Shown here: positions 63,585-64,000 of the stretch, piece by piece | How the letters are laid out: each line of letters opens with the position of its first letter | Numbering within the stretch: position 1 is the first letter of the stretch | The notes under the pieces: generated by a model | What the model saw: only the letters and a program-made list of their open reading frames with translations | The model's database searches: none | What the model was told of the DNA's origin: nothing | DNA from: CBDFGK01 sp965247075 | GTDB lineage: Bacteria > Pseudomonadota > Gammaproteobacteria > Pseudomonadales > Halieaceae | Reading direction: 5' to 3' | Assembly (NCBI GenBank): GCA_965247075.1 | Contig: CBDFGK010000002.1 | Span: 1,426,001 to 1,490,000 of the forward strand | DNA: 64,000 nt | Made by a program: the position numbers and the translations under genes

Positions 63585-64000
63585 TTTTTAGCCTCAATGA
63601 TTTTAATTTCATCGGTGGTTAGTTGATAGAGTTTATAAACCATCTGGTCGATTTGGGCTTCCAGGGCGGTGGTGTCTTGGCCTTGTTGTTTGGCGGTGAG
63701 GATTTTATCGACCAGGTCTATAAAGGGTTGTTGTTCTGATTGGGAGATTTTGGGGATGGGAATATTAACCAAAGGTTCTTTGTCTATTTGATAGTTATTT
63801 CCTTGCATCTTTCCTTTGTAACGCAACCAGAAGGCAACTAATTTAGAGTTTAAAAGGGCTGTTAACCATTTAAGGTTGAACCGGTTAGTTTTTATCACAT
63901 AGAATGTTGCGGATAAATAACTATCAAAATCCAAATAAGTAAAAATAGGTTCAGAAGGGCATTTACGCTGAACCGCAATTTTTTCACCAATGAAAAAATT
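63581..64000 (-). CDS. C-terminus of a TaqI/Eco57I-like restriction-modification enzyme, 5' end outside window
   Basis: The frame is open to the right edge (about 139 codons). FFIGEKIAVQRKCPSEPIFT, then FYVIKTNRFNLKWLTALLNS, KLVAFWLRYKGKMQGNNYQI and PLVNIPIPKISQSEQQPFID are typical of the TaqI-like specificity domain of fused type IIG/Eco57I enzymes or of related HsdS-type domains. It is followed by LVDKIL...LEAQIDQMVYKLYQLT, the usual C-terminal helix. The catalytic part lies outside the window. Confidence 0.8.
   Translation of the reverse strand, partial: NFFIGEKIAVQRKCPSEPIFTYLDFDSYLSATFYVIKTNRFNLKWLTALLNSKLVAFWLRYKGKMQGNNYQIDKEPLVNIPIPKISQSEQQPFIDLVDKILTAKQQGQDTTALEAQIDQMVYKLYQLTTDEIKIIEAKK

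Overview
The window reads as chromosome of a Gram-negative gammaproteobacterium, probably a marine heterotroph of the Cellvibrionales/Halieaceae type. The evidence is an ampD-ampE pair, three large TonB-dependent receptors, many exported nutrient enzymes and moderately GC-rich coding; the genus cannot be named from this sequence. The window mixes intact metabolic operons with a large number of gene fragments and insertion-sequence scars.

Layout. 0-1.3 kb: ampE (cut by the left edge) and ampD. 1.3-10.0 kb: a defence island read leftward. It holds an intact type III restriction-modification pair (mod, res) followed by a small unknown protein. Upstream lies a second, gutted type III locus in which mod and res are reduced to in-frame stubs. 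Between the stubs sit three intact genes: a fused AAA-ATPase/TOPRIM-like protein, the MntA nucleotidyltransferase antitoxin and the HepT RNase toxin. An orphan Phd-type antitoxin heads the group. 10.3-20.9 kb: a complete quinohemoprotein amine dehydrogenase operon in the order qhpA-D-C-B-F-E-G, preceded on the same strand by a TetR regulator, an EthD-like small protein and phenylacetate-CoA ligase. Together these suggest oxidation of aromatic amines such as phenethylamine to the aldehyde and acid, then to phenylacetyl-CoA.

21-32.4 kb: exported nucleic-acid and phosphate functions: a 5'-nucleotidase-type lipoprotein, an S1/P1 nuclease, an Oar-like TonB-dependent receptor, and a 1.8k-residue repeat lipoprotein ending in an ExeM-like endonuclease domain, whose frame is broken at a run of ten G. 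32.5-33.8 kb: a PHP phosphoesterase. 34.1-35.8 kb: the glycerol-type ABC binding protein glpV, cut off from the rest of its operon (glpS-T-P-Q-U, 50.8-54.9 kb) by about 15 kb of inserted DNA, with a fused remnant of glpQ/glpU still lying directly upstream of glpV. Inside the insertion are fragments of a Crp-like regulator and a VOC protein; an alpha-glucan/trehalose-type locus (TonB receptor, MFS permease, GH13 enzyme, LacI regulator, glucokinase pseudogene) with three evenly spaced operators; a higBA locus whose toxin is split by an IS4-family element with a 9-bp target duplication; another TonB receptor; and transposase scraps.

55-64 kb: ybiT-like ABC-F ATPase, an ornithine-cyclodeaminase family enzyme, kbl-tdh (threonine to glycine), an enoyl-CoA hydratase pseudogene with a divergent marR, a DUF2237 protein, a MaoC-type hydratase, an internally deleted ISL3 element that truncates a TPR gene, and at the right edge the C-terminus of a TaqI/Eco57I-like restriction-modification enzyme. 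No rRNA, tRNA or CRISPR array was seen, and no gene-free stretch exceeds about 300 bases.
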